From: Halobacillus karajensis
GTDB lineage: Bacteria > Bacillota > Bacilli > Bacillales > Halobacillaceae
Assembly (NCBI RefSeq): GCF_900108515.1
Contig: NZ_FNWW01000001.1
Location: 62,001 to 126,000, forward strand
Direction: 5' to 3'
DNA length: 64,000 nucleotides
Within the stretch, counting starts at the first letter, position 1. Each line of letters starts with the position of its first letter. The position numbers and the translations under genes are program-made. The notes beneath the pieces are model-generated. The model was not told the DNA's origin and searched no databases. It saw only the letters and a program-made list of their open reading frames with translations. Positions 41,870 through 51,240 of the stretch are shown piece by piece.

Positions 41870-43849
41870 TCATCCCTCCGCTTTTAATTCCAACAGCACA
41901 TCACGCAGTTCGGCAGCACGTTCGAAGTCGAGATCGCGTGCGGCTTGTTTCATTTCTGTTTCCAAATTATCGATCATTTCCTGTCGTTCTTTCTTCGTCA
42001 TTTCTGAAGGTTTCTTGCCTGTCTCGTAACTGGCTTCATCCTCTGCAACATTCGTTGCCTTAATAACATCGCGTACTTCTTTATTGATCGTTTTTGGCGT
42101 AATGCCATGTTCATCGTTATAAGCGATTTGTTTTTCACGCCGGCGATAAGTTTCATCGATGGCAAACTGCATCGATTTTGTAATTTTATCGGCATACATA
42201 ATCACCCGGCCATTTTCGTTCCGTGCGGCTCGTCCAATCGTTTGAATAAGGGAACGGTCGGAACGTAAAAAGCCTTCTTTATCAGCATCCAAAATAGTCA
42301 CAAGGGAAACTTCAGGAATGTCCAAGCCCTCTCGAAGTAAGTTAATTCCAATAAGGACATCATATTTGCCAACACGTAAATCACGAATAATCTCAATTCG
42401 CTCCAAGGTTTTTATTTCCGAGTGCAAATAAGCAACCTTTATTCCCAGCTCCTTCAAATAATCAGTTAGATCCTCAGACATCTTCTTCGTCAAAGTTGTC
42501 ACAAGCACACGTTCATTACGGTCTTTGCGCTTGTTAATTTCTCCAATGAGGTCATCAATTTGACCATGAATTGGACGAACGTCAATTTCCGGATCCAATA
42601 GCCCTGTAGGACGGATGATTTGTTCAATCATTTTTGGTGTATGTTCGATTTCATAAGGTCCGGGAGTCGCTGATACATACGCAATTTGATTGATATGATC
42701 TTCGAATTCCGGGAACATAAGAGGCCGGTTATCAAGCGCCGAAGGTAATCGGAAACCGTGATCCACCAGGACTTGCTTCCGCGCCTTGTCCCCGTTATAC
42801 ATCCCTCTTACTTGCGGGAGAGTAACGTGGGATTCATCCACCATTATGAGAAAATCCTCAGGAAAATAATCAAGCAATGTATAGGGAGTTGCTCCTTCTT
42901 CCCTGAAAGTCAAGTGTCTTGAATAGTTTTCAATTCCAGAGCAAAAGCCCATCTCGTTCATCATTTCAATGTCATAGTTTGTCCTTTGCTCCAAACGTTG
43001 AGCTTCCAACAGTTTATCCTGATCGCGCAACTCTTTGAGGCGTCCTTCTAATTCTTTTTCTATATTCTTAATGGCTTTTTTCAACTTTTCTTCACGCGTT
43101 ACGAAGTGGGAGGCCGGAAAGATAGCGACATGTTCACGGTCGCCGATCACTTCTCCTGTCAGTACATCCACTTCACGGATGCGATCAATTTCATCTCCAA
43201 AAAATTCCACTCGCATCGCGTGTTCTTCTCTTGAAGCAGGGATGATCTCTACAGAGTCGCCTCTAACCCGAAACGTTCCACGCTGGAAGTCTATATCATT
43301 TCTTGCATATTGAATGTCGACAAGGTTTCTCAAAAGTTCATCCCGATCTTTTTCCATACCTGCCCTTATCGAAAGAACTTGACTGCGGTATTCGTCGGGA
43401 GAACCTAGACCATAAATACAAGATACACTCGCTACGATGATGACATCATTCCGCTCGAATAAAGCAGAAGTAGCGGAGTGCCGTAATTTATCAATCTCAT
43501 CATTGATGCTTGCATCTTTTTCTATAAACGTATCTGATGAAGGGACATAAGCTTCAGGCTGGTAATAATCATAGTAACTGACAAAATATTCGACAGCATT
43601 ATTCGGGAAAAACTCTTTGAACTCACTATACAACTGCCCTGCCAATGTCTTATTATGGGCAATGATTAAAGTAGGCTTGTTAACCTGCTCAATCACATTA
43701 GACATCGTAAATGTCTTTCCTGTACCTGTAGCACCAAGCAGCGTTTGGTGTTTCTCGCCCCGTTCAATTCCTTGAACAAGTTCTTCAATCGCTCGCGGCT
43801 GATCTCCTTGAGGTGAATACTGTGAAACTAATTCAAACTTACCCTCCAC
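41870..43849 (-). CDS. uvrB: Excinuclease ABC subunit B
   Basis: A 659-residue helicase-like protein that verifies damage and binds UvrC. Walker [14 protein letters not shown] near 39, the beta-hairpin [12 protein letters not shown] near 92, motif [10 protein letters not shown] near 338, [14 protein letters not shown] near 503 and the C-terminal UVR domain (about 620-655) are present. The start is GTG, 8 bases after ACGGAGG. First gene of the SOS-controlled uvrBA operon. The csbA gene that precedes it in B. subtilis is absent here. Confidence 0.98.
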   Translation of the reverse strand: MEGKFELVSQYSPQGDQPRAIEELVQGIERGEKHQTLLGATGTGKTFTMSNVIEQVNKPTLIIAHNKTLAGQLYSEFKEFFPNNAVEYFVSYYDYYQPEAYVPSSDTFIEKDASINDEIDKLRHSATSALFERNDVIIVASVSCIYGLGSPDEYRSQVLSIRAGMEKDRDELLRNLVDIQYARNDIDFQRGTFRVRGDSVEIIPASREEHAMRVEFFGDEIDRIREVDVLTGEVIGDREHVAIFPASHFVTREEKLKKAIKNIEKELEGRLKELRDQDKLLEAQRLEQRTNYDIEMMNEMGFCSGIENYSRHLTFREEGATPYTLLDYFPEDFLIMVDESHVTLPQVRGMYNGDKARKQVLVDHGFRLPSALDNRPLMFPEFEDHINQIAYVSATPGPYEIEHTPKMIEQIIRPTGLLDPEIDVRPIHGQIDDLIGEINKRKDRNERVLVTTLTKKMSEDLTDYLKELGIKVAYLHSEIKTLERIEIIRDLRVGKYDVLIGINLLREGLDIPEVSLVTILDADKEGFLRSDRSLIQTIGRAARNENGRVIMYADKITKSMQFAIDETYRRREKQIAYNDEHGITPKTINKEVRDVIKATNVAEDEASYETGKKPSEMTKKERQEMIDNLETEMKQAARDLDFERAAELRDVLLELKAEG

Positions 43850-43900
43850 GACGAAAACCTCCGTTCTTGTCTATACTCGTACTTTTTAGTTTACCACAAC

Positions 43901-43936
43901 AGTTTACCATTCTAACATCTAACGAACAAACATTCG
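43901..43936 (-). promoter_or_regulatory. uvrBA promoter with LexA (SOS) box
   Basis: Minus strand: CGAATGTTTGTTCG (43923-43936) matches the Bacillus SOS box CGAACN4GTTCG with one change. It overlaps a -35 TTGTTC (43924-43929), followed by a 17-base spacer and -10 TAAACT (43901-43906). Predicts DNA-damage induction. Confidence 0.8.
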
Positions 43937-43960
43937 CGTTTGAACTTATTTGTAAATAAC

Positions 43961-44003
43961 TGGGTGACCTGGTACGGAAGGAATCTCCACACCAGGTCAC
44001 CCA
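43961..44003. repeat. Palindromic repeat, copy 1 (GACCTGGT family)
   Basis: Perfect 13-bp arms TGGGTGACCTGGT and ACCAGGTCACCCA around 17 bases. It lies between the prfC terminator and the uvrB promoter and has no adjacent T-run, so it is not a standard terminator. The 35-base core 43965-43999 aligns without gaps to copy 3 at 49241-49275. Confidence 0.75.
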
Positions 44004-44025
44004 ATTTATTCCATACCACAAACAA

Positions 44026-44057
44026 GAAAGCACTCTGTTTGTGTACAGAGTGCTTTC
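44026..44057 (-). terminator. Terminator of prfC
   Basis: Perfect 13-bp stem GAAAGCACTCTGT with ACAGAGTGCTTTC, 11 bases after the prfC stop; the following minus-strand bases CTTGTTTG are only moderately T-rich. Confidence 0.7.
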
Positions 44058-44068
44058 TGAGAGGATGC

Positions 44069-45655
44069 TTATTCTAGTGTTTGATTGTATTCGTTTACTT
44101 CAAATAGATCTACTAATTGGATGTCTGGGTTCTTATCTTGGAACCATCTTAGAGAGAAGTCATTCTTGAAGAGGACAAGCGGGTTGCCTTCTCTGTCTTC
44201 TGCAAGCATATTTCGCTCATCAAATAAGGATTCATCCACCTGATCTTCTTTTAGCCAACGTGGGATCCGTTCTCCTAATGGTGTCAGTTCGATATCAACA
44301 TTGTATTCGTTCTTCATTCGATATTCAAACACTTCATATTGAAGTTCTCCGACAGCTCCGATGATGTAATCTTCGAACCGGTAACGTTTAAACAACTGAA
44401 TGGCACCTTCCTGAACGAGCTGCTCCAGTCCTTTGCGGAACTGTTTTGCTTTCATAACATTCTTTGCTGTTACTTTTTTAAAGAGTTCCGGCGGGAATTG
44501 CGGAAGTTCATCATACTCAAACTTCGATTTCCCAGTCACAATCGTATCGCCAATGCGGTAGACATTCGGATCGTATATACCAATAATATCTCCGGCATAC
44601 CCTTCTTCTACTGTACCGCGGGAGGAAGCGACAAATTGTTGCGACTGAGCCAGCTTGAACGCTTTTCCTGTTCGTGACAAAGTTACGTTCATGCCACGTT
44701 CAAATTTACCAGAACATATGCGGACAAAGGCGATCCGGTCACGGTGCTGTGGATTCATATTCGCCTGGATTTTAAAGATAAAACCGGAGAATTCTTCATG
44801 ATCTGGAGAAACCACGCCTTCTGTCGATTTTCTCGGCGCTGGTTCAGGCGCCATATCAATGAAGGAATTGAAAAACGTCTCCACTCCAAACGGAGCGAGG
44901 GCACTTCCGAAGAAGACAGGCGTCTGATCACCACGCAACACTTTTTCCATATCAAAGTGGTCCCCGGCTTCTGCAACAAGTTCCATCTCTTCTTCTGCTT
45001 CCTGGAAGGTCACATTTTCAGTCAACTCAGGGTGCTGATCGAGTTCACTATAAGGGATATATTCTTCCTCTTCGTTTCCTGTGTATTGTACAAATTGCTC
45101 ATTATGACGGTCGAACACACCGAGGAAACGTTTCCCCATCCCTGCCGGCCATGTCATTGGATAGGTCTCAATATTAAGCGTTTCTTCAATTTCCTCCATC
45201 AACTCGAACGGTTCGCGTCCTTCGCGGTCCATCTTGTTAATAAACGTAAAAATTGGAATGCCGCGCATTTTACAGACTTTAAATAGTTTAAGCGTTTGTG
45301 CCTCAATTCCTTTTGTTCCATCGATAACCATGACAACACTGTCAACAGCCGTCAGTGTCCGGTACGTATCTTCACTGAAGTCCTCGTGACCAGGTGTATC
45401 AAGGATATTTACCTGGTAATCTTTATATGGAAAATTCATCACACTGGACGTAACAGAAATTCCCCGCTGTTTCTCAATTTCCATCCAGTCCGAGGTTGCA
45501 AACTTTCCTGATTTTTTCCCTTTAACGGTACCCGCTGAGCGGATTAGATTACCGAACAAAAGCATTTTCTCGGTCATTGTTGTTTTTCCGGCGTCCGGGT
45601 GGGAGATAATAGCAAACGTCCGGCGTTTTTTCATTTCTTCTTGGATTTGACTCAT
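44069..45655 (-). CDS. prfC: Peptide chain release factor 3
   Basis: A 528-residue translational GTPase that recycles RF1/RF2 from the ribosome. G1 [15 protein letters not shown] near 18, G3 [15 protein letters not shown] near 85, G4 [11 protein letters not shown] near 140, and domain-2/3 features such as [20 protein letters not shown] near 295 are present. CGGAGG precedes the ATG. The factor is patchily distributed among Bacillaceae, so its presence is notable but not unusual. Confidence 0.96.
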   Translation of the reverse strand: MSQIQEEMKKRRTFAIISHPDAGKTTMTEKMLLFGNLIRSAGTVKGKKSGKFATSDWMEIEKQRGISVTSSVMNFPYKDYQVNILDTPGHEDFSEDTYRTLTAVDSVVMVIDGTKGIEAQTLKLFKVCKMRGIPIFTFINKMDREGREPFELMEEIEETLNIETYPMTWPAGMGKRFLGVFDRHNEQFVQYTGNEEEEYIPYSELDQHPELTENVTFQEAEEEMELVAEAGDHFDMEKVLRGDQTPVFFGSALAPFGVETFFNSFIDMAPEPAPRKSTEGVVSPDHEEFSGFIFKIQANMNPQHRDRIAFVRICSGKFERGMNVTLSRTGKAFKLAQSQQFVASSRGTVEEGYAGDIIGIYDPNVYRIGDTIVTGKSKFEYDELPQFPPELFKKVTAKNVMKAKQFRKGLEQLVQEGAIQLFKRYRFEDYIIGAVGELQYEVFEYRMKNEYNVDIELTPLGERIPRWLKEDQVDESLFDERNMLAEDREGNPLVLFKNDFSLRWFQDKNPDIQLVDLFEVNEYNQTLE

Positions 45656-45736
45656 CGTGATATCCTCCGTTTTTTCAGAATTTCTATATTTTAGGTTGGG
45701 TAGGATATACGTTTTACATCGGCAGATTCACTCCAT

Positions 45737-45764
45737 AAAAAAAGCGCTCACACTTTTAAGCGCC
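45737..45764 (-). promoter_or_regulatory. Terminator-like hairpin in the prfC upstream region
   Basis: Minus strand: GCGCT pairs with AGCGC around a 10-base loop and is followed by seven T residues, about 80 bases before the prfC ATG. A TATAAT at about 45774-45780 lies just upstream. It may be a prfC leader attenuator or end a short upstream transcript; the stem is short. Confidence 0.4.
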
Positions 45765-45851
45765 TTCGTCGATTTTTTTATTATACTTTGAAAGTTAGCA
45801 TAACCTACCATTAAAATCAATCACAATAAGCTATATACAAAAGTTACAAGG

Positions 45852-45908
45852 AAATAATTGTCAGACCAGGTCATCCAGAATCTGGATGACCTGGTCTGAC
45901 AATTATTT
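45852..45908. repeat. 57-base perfect palindrome, copy 2 of the GACCTGGT family
   Basis: Two perfect 28-base arms separated by a single A at 45880. The inner arms read CAGACCAGGTCATCCAGA and TCTGGATGACCTGGTCTG; the outer ends are AT-rich (AAATAATT). It lies in the divergent region between prfC and the helicase gene, so it ends no known gene. The half-sites are in the opposite order from copies 1 and 3. Confidence 0.85.
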
Positions 45909-45942
45909 TCAATTCCTCTCATTCTCCCTAAGTTTCCAAACC

Positions 45943-45951
45943 TGTTATAAT
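45943..45951 (+). promoter_or_regulatory. Extended -10 promoter of the SNF2 helicase gene
   Basis: TGTTATAAT (TGn plus a perfect TATAAT at 45946-45951), without a good -35, 33 bases before the chosen start codon. Confidence 0.55.
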
Positions 45952-45983
45952 AGGGATAAAAACTGATAGTAAGGATGCCAGTT

Positions 45984-48900
45984 ATGCAGAGTTACTTATT
46001 ACAACCGAACGATATTAAGAAAATTACCGGCCAGACTTTCTACACTCGTGGTAAACAGTATTTTGAAAGAGGGAAAGTGTATGGCCTTTCTCATAATAGT
46101 GCCATACGCTCTTGGCGGGCTGTAGTCGCAGGTACCCACGACTATGAAGTCCGTGTTTTCTTTTTTGAGGACGAGGATGTGGAAGCGACGTGTGAATGTG
46201 CCGCCTATTCGACGTATTACACGTGCAAACATATTGCAGCTGTTTTAATTGCCATCAGGGAAAGAACGTTAGAGGATCTTGCGCCAAAATTGGCAGAAAA
46301 AGGCAGGAAGTCACAAACCAGTGTCAACAGCCAGGATCGGATGTTTGCCGTCAGCTTGTTTGAAGCGTTCAGACAACGCCAGGAAAATCGTGGGGCCCAG
46401 GATTTGAAGAAACCTCTTCAAATTCAATACTATCTACACCTTCAGTCTATTCTAGGATCCAAGAGCCTGGGTATCGAATTGAAACTGGGCGAAGATTATC
46501 CCTATGTCATAAAAAATATTCGCGACTTGCTTGACTATATACGTAAAGAACAATCATACCGGATTACTAAAAAGTTTACTTATGACCCGTCTGAACACAC
46601 TTTTTCCGAACTAGACAAAAAAATTCTCAGACTGTTGCAGCGGGCATATGAACAAGAACAATTTTATGAACAGCAATGGAACTCAGCAGAACCGAAAGTA
46701 CTTAAAGTTTCGCCAGCTCTAGTGACTCAATTGCTTCCTTTGTTGGAAGAACAACAGGCAGAAGTCATCGATCGTGGAGAAAACATGGGCGTTATACGTT
46801 TTGAGGAATTCCCACACCTGTCCTTCTACGTGTCAGAAGAGCGTGGACATTTTCATATGCACATGAACCATTTAAAAGACTACGATTACTTGGCTGACTA
46901 CCACCTTTTATATAAACAGGGAACGTTTCATCCGATTGAACCTGACAAAGAAGAGGTCATGCGAACGCTCTACACCATTCTTCCCTACAATTCTAACGGG
47001 AACCATACCGTCAGCCAGAACGACATGGAAGGGATCGTTTCCTATGTCCTGCCTGAATTAGAAACCATCGCTCATATTCAGCTGGACCGGTCAGCTCAGG
47101 AAAAAATTATCCAAGAACCATTAGTTGCTGAAACCTATTTAAATTTTAACCATTGGACATTAACCGTTGAGGTGAAATTTCATTACGGAGATTTGACGAT
47201 CGATCCATTCAATGAGCAGCCGCTCAGCAATCAAACGATAGTTCGTAGAGACAGGCAAACAGAACAGCAGATTATGCAAGTCATCGAAGCGGCTGAATTC
47301 AAGTTCGACGGTGAAATGGTCTACATTGAAGATGAAGACCAGCTCGATCTATTCCTTTATCAATATTTACCCAAGCTTAAGGAATATAGTGAGGTTTACC
47401 TTTCCTCATCCGTACGTTCTCTACTCGAAGATTCACATCATGAACTTCAGACATCGGTCCAGCTTGAAAGCGACGGCGGCTGGCTGGATATTAATTTCAC
47501 AATTGATGGCATTAGCGATCATGATGTCACAGAAGCATTGAAAGCAGTCATTGAACGTAAGAAGTATTACCGGTTATCAGACGGTGCGCTTATGGCTCTT
47601 ACTTCAGATTCTTTCGAGCGCTTCCAAAAGCTTGTCGATGATCTCGACTTGAATACGAAAGATTTAGAGGAAAGTCATATTCAAGTATCCACAGCACGCA
47701 GTTTACAAGTTGAGGATGCCTTGCAGCCTGAGGAAGCGGAAAGAAACCAGCTCTTCCAGGAACTTGTGGACCGACTTAAATCCCCACAGTCCTTTGAGAT
47801 TGAGCCCCCTGCTGCATTGCAGGCGGACCTACGCCCCTATCAGCTCACAGGGTTTCGATGGATGAAAATGCTCAGCCATTACGGATTAGGAGGAGTACTT
47901 GCGGATGACATGGGATTGGGGAAGACGATTCAAACCATTACTTACCTGTTAGATGAAAAGGTAAAAGGGTCGATGACAAACCCAGCCATGATCATCACGC
48001 CAGCGTCTCTCGTCTACAATTGGAAAAAAGAACTGGAAAAATTCGCCCCACAGTTATCTGTACAGATTTTGACAGGCGATCCGGCAGCAAGAAAAAAGGC
48101 CCTCGCTGAGGCACCTGAAAAAGATATTTGGATCACGTCTTACCCTTTATTAAGGCAGGACATTTCTGCCTACGAAGACCAAAAATTTCACGCCATGATC
48201 CTTGACGAATCTCAGGCGATTAAAAACGAAACGACTAAGACTGCTGTATCTGTAAGATCAATCCAAGCACGTCATCGCTTTGCCTTGAGCGGGACGCCCA
48301 TTGAAAATTCCCTACAGGAACTTTGGTCCCTTTTCCGTACGATCATGCCGGGATTTTTCACAAGTAAGAAAAAGTTCTTCCAATTGAAGCCAGAGAAAAT
48401 TTCATTAATGACACGCCCATTCATTTTGCGTCGAATGAAAACAGAGGTATTGGATGAATTGCCGGATAAGATTGACACCGTCCAATATTCCGAACTCACT
48501 CGGGAACAGAAGGAAGTTTACCTCGCCTACTTGGAACGGATTCAGGACGATATTCAGGAGACAATCGCAACCAAAGGCATCCAGCGAGGCAAACTCGAAA
48601 TCCTTGCCGGCCTTACAAGATTACGGCAAATTTGTTGTCACCCTTCCTTATTTTTGGAAAATTACGAGGGGGCATCCGGAAAACTGGAGCAATTGAAAGA
48701 ATTAACGAGAGAATTAAAAGACAGTGGGCATCGCCTACTGATTTTCTCTCAATTCTCCAGTATGCTTACTCTGATGCACGATGAACTCACTAAAGAAGGC
48801 CTGGACTCCTTCTACTTGGATGGCCGTACAAAATCAGAGAAGCGGATGGAAATGGTCGAAGCGTTCAACAAAGGTGAAAAAGATGCCTTTTTCATTTCCT

Positions 48901-49184
48901 TAAAAGCAGGAGGAACCGGTTTGAACTTAACAGGGGCTGATACTGTAATTCTTTATGATTTGTGGTGGAACCCTGCGATTGAAGAACAGGCGGCCGGACG
49001 TGCCCATCGCATTGGTCAGGAAAAAGTCGTCCAGGTTATCCGAATGATTTCAGAAGGAACGATTGAAGAACGGATTTATCAACTACAACAAAAGAAACGT
49101 GATCTCGTCGATCAAATCATTCAACCAGGAGAGTCCATGCTTACGTCCCTCAGTGAAGAAGAAATCAAACAACTATTCAACTAA
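45984..49184 (+). CDS. SWIM zinc-finger SNF2/HepA-type helicase
   Basis: A 1066-residue protein. The N-terminal SWIM finger (CECAAYSTYYTCKH, about residues 71-84) is followed by a long divergent region, then the SNF2 motor: DDMGLGKTIQTI near 640, the DESQAIKN box near 743, ALSGTPIENSLQELWSLF near 768, and helicase C motifs LFSQFSSM-like (LIFSQFSSML) near 917, SLKAGGTGLNLTGAD near 970 and QAAGRAHRIGQ near 1005. Similar bacterial proteins (YwqA type) remodel protein-DNA or RNA-polymerase complexes; the exact role is unknown. The ATG at 45984 is 8 bases after AAGGA; the ATG at 45975 touches that site. Confidence 0.92.
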   Translation: MQSYLLQPNDIKKITGQTFYTRGKQYFERGKVYGLSHNSAIRSWRAVVAGTHDYEVRVFFFEDEDVEATCECAAYSTYYTCKHIAAVLIAIRERTLEDLAPKLAEKGRKSQTSVNSQDRMFAVSLFEAFRQRQENRGAQDLKKPLQIQYYLHLQSILGSKSLGIELKLGEDYPYVIKNIRDLLDYIRKEQSYRITKKFTYDPSEHTFSELDKKILRLLQRAYEQEQFYEQQWNSAEPKVLKVSPALVTQLLPLLEEQQAEVIDRGENMGVIRFEEFPHLSFYVSEERGHFHMHMNHLKDYDYLADYHLLYKQGTFHPIEPDKEEVMRTLYTILPYNSNGNHTVSQNDMEGIVSYVLPELETIAHIQLDRSAQEKIIQEPLVAETYLNFNHWTLTVEVKFHYGDLTIDPFNEQPLSNQTIVRRDRQTEQQIMQVIEAAEFKFDGEMVYIEDEDQLDLFLYQYLPKLKEYSEVYLSSSVRSLLEDSHHELQTSVQLESDGGWLDINFTIDGISDHDVTEALKAVIERKKYYRLSDGALMALTSDSFERFQKLVDDLDLNTKDLEESHIQVSTARSLQVEDALQPEEAERNQLFQELVDRLKSPQSFEIEPPAALQADLRPYQLTGFRWMKMLSHYGLGGVLADDMGLGKTIQTITYLLDEKVKGSMTNPAMIITPASLVYNWKKELEKFAPQLSVQILTGDPAARKKALAEAPEKDIWITSYPLLRQDISAYEDQKFHAMILDESQAIKNETTKTAVSVRSIQARHRFALSGTPIENSLQELWSLFRTIMPGFFTSKKKFFQLKPEKISLMTRPFILRRMKTEVLDELPDKIDTVQYSELTREQKEVYLAYLERIQDDIQETIATKGIQRGKLEILAGLTRLRQICCHPSLFLENYEGASGKLEQLKELTRELKDSGHRLLIFSQFSSMLTLMHDELTKEGLDSFYLDGRTKSEKRMEMVEAFNKGEKDAFFISLKAGGTGLNLTGADTVILYDLWWNPAIEEQAAGRAHRIGQEKVVQVIRMISEGTIEERIYQLQQKKRDLVDQIIQPGESMLTSLSEEEIKQLFN

Positions 49185-49214
49185 AAAGGAGCCGCCCGTT
49201 GGGCAGCTCCTTTT
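49184..49214 (+). terminator. Terminator of the SNF2 helicase gene
   Basis: Stem GGAGC-GCCC with GGGC-GCTCC (one mismatch), 3-base loop, flanked by AAAA and TTTT; directly at the stop codon. Confidence 0.85.
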
Positions 49215-49231
49215 CTCCTTTTAAATTGGTA

Positions 49232-49284
49232 TTTTTTGTATGACCTGGTGTGGCGGATATTTCCACACCAGGCCATACAAAAAT
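49232..49284. repeat. Palindromic repeat, copy 3 (GACCTGGT family)
   Basis: Arms of 22 bases with one mismatch (GTATGACCTGGTGTGG with CCACACCAGGCCATAC at the core) around 9 bases. It sits between the helicase terminator and the ctaA-like terminator, so it is extra to both. Outer ends are runs of T and A. Confidence 0.8.
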
Positions 49285-49297
49285 TTCCATACAAACC

Positions 49298-49334
49298 TAA
49301 AACAAAAGCTGCCATCATAGGCAGCTTTGTTTTA
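49298..49334 (-). terminator. Terminator of the ctaA-like gene
   Basis: Minus strand: AAACAAAGCTGCC pairs with GGCAGCTTTTGTTT (one bulge). The stop codon of the gene at 49332 lies inside the stem. Confidence 0.75.
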
Positions 49335-50219
49335 GGCGTTCAATGTTTTCTTTTGGAGTTTGAACCAGTATCCACCTAGAATACATGCCCCAATTACCAT
49401 GGTTACGGTGGAAATAAGCATGTGCATGGAGGAAGCAAGAACAACATTCCCTGTCACAACGATGATAAAGCCAACCACTGCATTAAGCAGAAGCGAAATT
49501 AAATACAACCATGACAGCAAAATGTGATAGTTGAACCTCGATGCATAAATAACAAACCATATCGCTGCAACAATAACAACGAATGTTGCTACCCAGTGCA
49601 AGGAGTAAACAGCATTAGCCACGGATTCACTGGTAATTAAATATTCCATGGCTGGAATGTCCATCATGACATTACTTGCTCGGCTGTGCTTGAAAAATGC
49701 CCCAAGAATCACTTGGGCTACATAGGCCATGTAGCCAATTAAAAAAGCACGGTAACTCATCGAAACAGATTCCCAGCTCGTCCGATTCAGTTCGATTTTC
49801 TTTTCATGCAAGCTGTAACTTAACAAGACTAGTACAATCAACAGCAATTGACTGAAGGTAACATCGAACGTGGTGAATCCTGGAGGTGTACCCAGCAGCA
49901 CATTCAGCCCGCCGATCATGGACTGTAAGATAAGTAAAACTAGACTTAGGACAGCTAAAACAAATACAGATTTTTGTTTACGGTATTTATAGATGGCACC
50001 AACCGCATTAATAGCAGTAAGAAATACAAGCAGTGGAACCATCAAACGGTGAGAATACTCTATTAATACGTGATAATCTGTAAAGTCCGGGATCACATGA
50101 CCATTACAGACCGGCCACGTCGTTCCGCATGCATCTCCTGAATTTGTCGCCACAACAAGATTTCCGAGAATTAATGCAAGAAACGTGACAAACGTAGTTA
50201 GTATGGAAAATTTCTTCAT
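49332..50219 (-). CDS. Divergent CtaA/Cox15-like membrane protein
   Basis: A 295-residue protein with about eight membrane helices, of the haem A synthase family. Kept features are the cysteine pair CGTTWPVC near residue 32-37, the IEYSHR motif with haem-ligand histidine near 57, SLHWVATF near 210 and SSMHMLIS near 270. The histidine expected in the fourth helix (ALHFGIS in B. subtilis) reads TFDVTFSQ here, and the second cysteine pair is missing. It may be a diverged paralogue rather than the main haem A synthase. The ATG at 50219 follows AGAAAGGG. It is transcribed alone. Confidence 0.75.
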   Translation of the reverse strand: MKKFSILTTFVTFLALILGNLVVATNSGDACGTTWPVCNGHVIPDFTDYHVLIEYSHRLMVPLLVFLTAINAVGAIYKYRKQKSVFVLAVLSLVLLILQSMIGGLNVLLGTPPGFTTFDVTFSQLLLIVLVLLSYSLHEKKIELNRTSWESVSMSYRAFLIGYMAYVAQVILGAFFKHSRASNVMMDIPAMEYLITSESVANAVYSLHWVATFVVIVAAIWFVIYASRFNYHILLSWLYLISLLLNAVVGFIIVVTGNVVLASSMHMLISTVTMVIGACILGGYWFKLQKKTLNA

Positions 50220-50395
50220 CGTCTTACCCTTTCTCTCTATAATCATTATGGGATTCTAAGCTTCCTAAGTAAATCATATCATGAATTCTGGATGATAGAG
50301 AAAGGAAAGCGCAGTCATGAGTCATGAACTTTTTGTGAACGCATGAAGGCCTTATATATCAAAGCTCTACTTCCCCTCATTTTACGATCTCCCGT

Positions 50396-50421
50396 GTTTA
50401 TCCTTACTATCAAAAGGGAAT
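50396..50421 (+). promoter_or_regulatory. Candidate sigma-B-type promoter of the HAD gene
   Basis: GTTTAT (50396-50401), 14-base spacer, GGGAAT (50416-50421), 28 bases before the ATG. Close to, but weaker than, the clpP and hpf sites. Confidence 0.4.
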
Positions 50422-50449
50422 TCTATTCCAAGGAAAGGAGTCTTAGTCT

Positions 50450-51100
50450 ATGTCATATAAAGCCTATGTATTCGACGCTTACGGAACCTTATTTGATGTT
50501 CACAGTGTCATGAAAAAAATTCATCAATTCTTCCCTGACCAAGGCCCTTCTGTTAGTGAAGAATGGCGAAACAGACAGGTTCATTATTTTCTCGTCCGTC
50601 AGCTTATTCAGGAATATAAACCCTTCAATGATATAACACGGTGGGCGCTTCTTGATGCTCTCGCTATTAACAATATTGACGCTGAGTTTGATATCGTTGA
50701 AGAACTAATGCACGAGTACACACAACTTCTCCCTTTTGATGAAGTACCACTTCTAAAAGAAAACCATACGGACAAAACCTTTACCATTTTCTCTAATGGC
50801 ACGCGTGCCATGCTTGATCCACTTCTCGCAAACAACCGGCTGACAAAAGACTTCGACCTGCTAAGTGCTAACGACATTAATATTTACAAGCCACACCCAA
50901 AGGCTTATCAATACGCCCATAAAACGCTGAAAGTTAACAAAGATGAAATTCTCTTCTTTTCCAGCAACCCTTGGGACATTACTGGAGCGGCATCCTATGG
51001 TTTTCATACCGCCTGGGTCAACCGAAAAAAACAAAAATGGCCAGAAATCGGCATCCAACCCACTTATCTCATCAACCAATTAAATGACATTCTCATATAA
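50450..51100 (+). CDS. Haloacid dehalogenase type II-like HAD hydrolase
   Basis: A 216-residue HAD-superfamily protein closest to L-2-haloacid dehalogenases: VFDAYGTLFDVHSV with the nucleophile aspartate near residue 9, an arginine in FLVRQLIQEYKPF near 43 where the halide-binding arginine lies, TIFSNGTRAM near 105, KPHPKAYQYA near 146 and FFSSNPWDITGAASYGFHTAWVNR (in parts) near 165. Many relatives act on other substrates, so dehalogenase activity is not proven. AAGGAAAGGAG precedes the ATG. It is a single gene. Confidence 0.85.
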   Translation: MSYKAYVFDAYGTLFDVHSVMKKIHQFFPDQGPSVSEEWRNRQVHYFLVRQLIQEYKPFNDITRWALLDALAINNIDAEFDIVEELMHEYTQLLPFDEVPLLKENHTDKTFTIFSNGTRAMLDPLLANNRLTKDFDLLSANDINIYKPHPKAYQYAHKTLKVNKDEILFFSSNPWDITGAASYGFHTAWVNRKKQKWPEIGIQPTYLINQLNDILI

Positions 51101-51153
51101 CAAACGAGTTTCGGCAGACCCCTTGTTCTATACAGGAGATCTGCTTGTTTTTA
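51101..51153 (+). terminator. Probable terminator of the HAD gene
   Basis: Interrupted stem GCAGA...CCT with AGG...TCTGC, flanked by AAAC and GTTTTT, immediately after the stop codon. Confidence 0.5.
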
Positions 51154-51185
51154 CTTCCAAAACAAGAACTCTTTCAAACTCATAA

Positions 51186-51216
51186 CAAAAGAGCAATACG
51201 CCAACACGTATTGCTC
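51186..51216 (-). terminator. Terminator of the siderophore ATPase gene
   Basis: Minus strand: perfect 10-bp stem GAGCAATACG with CGTATTGCTC around 6 bases, then TTTTG. Confidence 0.8.
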
Positions 51217-51240
51217 CTTAGAAGATCTATGTCCATTTAT

